From contig NZ_BCVX01000001.1 of NCBI RefSeq assembly GCF_001591965.1, positions 310,001 through 374,000 on the forward strand: DNA of 64,000 nt. The letters are read 5' to 3'. The notes below the pieces were generated by a model that saw only the letters and a program-made list of their open reading frames with translations, made no database searches and was not told the DNA's origin. The position numbers were made by a program, and so were the translations under genes. Shown here one piece after another: positions 62,637 through 64,000 of the stretch. Each line of letters begins with the position of its first letter. The first letter of the stretch is position 1. This DNA is from Lysinibacillus odysseyi 34hs-1 = NBRC 100172. GTDB taxonomy: Bacteria > Bacillota > Bacilli > Bacillales_A > Planococcaceae.

Positions 62637-63293
62637 TTATTCATGTTTTTTTGAGTTCATATACTCCTCAAGCCCTCTTTGACGCAGCTTACATGCCGGG
62701 CACTGTCCGCACCCGTCCGCCTTTATACCGTTATAGCAGGTAAGTGTCCGTTCGCGTACAAATTCGAATGCCCCCAGACTGTCCGCCAGTTCCCATGTTT
62801 GTGCCTTAGTAAGCCACATAAGCGGTGTGTCGATAACAAATGTCTTATCCATTGATAAATTTAACGATACATTCAATGACTTGATAAAGCTGTCACGGCA
62901 GTCCGGATAGCCGCTGAAATCCGTTTCGCACACACCCGTCACAATATGCTTTGCTCCTACCTGTGCAGCCAAAATCCCGGCAAACGTAAGGAACACTAGA
63001 TTCCGTCCCGGAACGAACGAGGATGGCAGTTCATCATCTTTTCCGTCGCGCACTTCCATATCAGTGCGCGTCAATGCGCTTGGTGCTAACTGGTTAAGGA
63101 GAGACATATCAAGGATATGATGCTTGATCTGAAGCTCCTTGGCAATTTCAGCCGCACATTCGATCTCCAGGCGGTGCCTCTGTCCATAATCAAATGTTAC
63201 TGCTTCTATTTCCGCAAACTGCTTTTGAGCCCAGAAAAGACAGGTTGTACTGTCCTGTCCTCCACTGAAAACAACGATTGCTTTTTCCTGGAT
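62637..63293 (-). CDS. queC: 7-cyano-7-deazaguanine synthase QueC
   Basis: About 218 residues. PP-loop [16 protein letters not shown], and the zinc site [20 protein letters not shown]. It converts 7-carboxy-7-deazaguanine to preQ0 with ATP and ammonia. The TTG at 63293 has AAAGGAG eight bases upstream; the TTG at 63314 has none. First gene after the preQ1 riboswitch. Confidence 0.95.
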   Translation of the reverse strand: MQEKAIVVFSGGQDSTTCLFWAQKQFAEIEAVTFDYGQRHRLEIECAAEIAKELQIKHHILDMSLLNQLAPSALTRTDMEVRDGKDDELPSSFVPGRNLVFLTFAGILAAQVGAKHIVTGVCETDFSGYPDCRDSFIKSLNVSLNLSMDKTFVIDTPLMWLTKAQTWELADSLGAFEFVRERTLTCYNGIKADGCGQCPACKLRQRGLEEYMNSKKHE

Positions 63294-63315
63294 CAATAAA
63301 ATAACTCCTTTCAAC

Positions 63316-63349
63316 GTTAAAAAACGGCATTCTAAGAAAAATGCCGTTT
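63316..63349 (-). terminator. Terminator platform of the preQ1 riboswitch
   Basis: AAACGGCATT (63349-63340) pairs with AATGCCGTTT (63331-63322), then T. Its loop (TTTCTTAG) is complementary to the riboswitch 3' end CTAAGAA, giving a possible antiterminator. Confidence 0.85.
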
Positions 63350-63353
63350 CTTC

Positions 63354-63388
63354 TTAGTTTTTTTAAAGAGGGGTGCTAAAAACCTCTT
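63354..63388 (-). ncRNA. preQ1-I riboswitch
   Basis: On the minus strand AAGAGGTTTTTAGC, then ACCCCTCTTT and AAAAAACTAA. This is the class I preQ1 aptamer: P1 stem AGAGG/CCTCT, then an A-rich tail whose CTAA pairs with TTAG of the loop. It sits between queF and queC and is followed by a terminator, so preQ1 should turn off queC and the transporter. Confidence 0.85.
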
Positions 63389-63410
63389 GCCTCATACTAG
63401 ACTTATTTAA

Positions 63411-63911
63411 TTAGCGGTTATCAATTGTTTCTGGGTTAAGGTCATGGTTCATCAGACGGTACTGTGCCATCTCTTCATACTTCGTCCCAGGGCGCCCGTA
63501 ATTACACCATGGATCAATGGAAATCCCTCCGCGCGGTGTAAACTTTCCCCACACCTCGATATAACGCGGGTCCATCAGCTTGATTAAATCATCCATGATA
63601 ATATTGACACAGTCCTCGTGGAAGTCACCGTGATTGCGGAAGCTGAACAAATACAGCTTCAATGACTTACTTTCGACGATTTTCTTATCCGGAATATATG
63701 AAATGTACATTGTCGCAAAATCCGGCTGTGATGTAATCGGACAAAGACTTGTAAATTCCGGACAATTGAACTTAACGAAGTAATCACGGTTTGTATGAAG
63801 ATTATCCACCGCCTCCAGTACTTCCGGGGCGTAATCAAATGAATACTTTACATTTTGGTTTCCTAATAATGTTAGTTCCTCTAATCCTTCTTGTTGGCTT
63901 CGGCCAGACAT
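63411..63911 (-). CDS. queF: NADPH-dependent 7-cyano-7-deazaguanine reductase QueF
   Basis: 166 residues, unimodular QueF. Catalytic Cys57 and Asp64 in [14 protein letters not shown], and the NADPH/substrate signature [21 protein letters not shown]. It reduces preQ0 to preQ1 for queuosine. GGGAGG nine bases before the ATG. It lies upstream of the riboswitch, so its own control must come from sequence near or beyond the window end. Confidence 0.97.
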   Translation of the reverse strand: MSGRSQQEGLEELTLLGNQNVKYSFDYAPEVLEAVDNLHTNRDYFVKFNCPEFTSLCPITSQPDFATMYISYIPDKKIVESKSLKLYLFSFRNHGDFHEDCVNIIMDDLIKLMDPRYIEVWGKFTPRGGISIDPWCNYGRPGTKYEEMAQYRLMNHDLNPETIDNR

Positions 63912-63930
63912 AAAAAAACCTCCCTAGTAA

Positions 63931-63946
63931 ATGTGTCCGGACACAT
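63931..63946. promoter_or_regulatory. 16-base perfect palindrome upstream of queF
   Basis: ATGTGTCCGGACACAT, 20 bases before the queF start. No T run, so an operator or leader hairpin is more likely than a terminator. Confidence 0.35.
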
Positions 63947-64000
63947 AACAAGAGAGGCGCATGGAGTAATCTATTAAACGTATGATTGAAACAAAAAAGC

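Noticed and set aside
1-64000. tRNA, rRNA, CRISPR array, insertion sequence with transposase, or prophage
   Set aside because: Looked for cloverleaf ends, rRNA-like blocks, regularly spaced repeats and transposase or phage genes; none seen.

Overview
The window looks like chromosomal DNA of a low-GC, endospore-forming Gram-positive bacterium. The evidence is strong AGGAGG-type ribosome binding sites, frequent TTG/GTG starts, Rho-independent terminators after most transcription units, a ytaF-type sporulation membrane gene, YflT-, DUF1540- and YezG-type genes, a CYP152 peroxygenase, and guanidine-I and preQ1-I riboswitches. The mix suggests a Bacillaceae/Planococcaceae member (Solibacillus/Lysinibacillus-like); that placement is inference. 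I see no rRNA, tRNA, CRISPR array, transposase or prophage.

Layout: 1-1.5 kb holds a YflT-type stress gene and a decayed gene remnant. 1.5-6.4 kb is a complete type III restriction-modification operon (mod then res). 6.7-13.7 kb carries small metabolic and regulatory genes (GNAT, Lrp/AsnC, AhpD-like, a divergent TetR/MFS efflux pair, a GAF-GGDEF cyclase, DinB, SUKH). 14-16.3 kb has a truncated MFS gene and nhaC. 16.8-25.9 kb has a kinase-like gene, a divergent Rgg-type regulator/CPBP protease pair, an ABC-F gene behind a leader-peptide plus terminator arrangement, ohr, a VanZ gene, and an ECF sigma/anti-sigma operon. 26.5-32.4 kb has ytaF (apparently with an ATA start), a Ca2+-type P-ATPase, a flavodoxin-fold oxidoreductase and a LysR regulator. 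32.6-35.5 kb is a cluster of orphan immunity-like genes, one a clear pseudogene with two nonsense codons. 35.8-38.3 kb has the CYP152 gene, a 129-bp dispersed repeat and a PadR/DUF2812 operon with two operator palindromes. 38.3-42.1 kb is a Fur-boxed siderophore ABC importer. 42.3-43.2 kb is a guanidine-I riboswitch with a two-gene SMR exporter. 44.4-53.4 kb includes pdxST, HIT-PP2C, a frameshifted SUKH gene, PhzF, transglutaminase and AraC genes. 54.7-60.4 kb encodes a response-regulator PP2C phosphatase, a CheR-type methyltransferase and a CHASE3 hybrid histidine kinase, the composition of the Bacillus cereus RsbY/RsbM/RsbK sigma-B input module. 60.7-64 kb has a YezG immunity gene, the second repeat copy, and a queuosine block (VUT transporter, queC, queF) with a preQ1-I riboswitch between queF and queC.

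Working together: iron uptake (Fur), guanidinium export (riboswitch), preQ1/queuosine supply (riboswitch), general stress signalling (RsbKMY feeding sigma-B, with a sigma-B-like promoter before the YflT gene) and translation-inhibitor sensing (ABC-F leader) are each local regulatory circuits. The two 129-bp repeats sit at gene 3' ends beside terminators and look like non-autonomous mobile elements.
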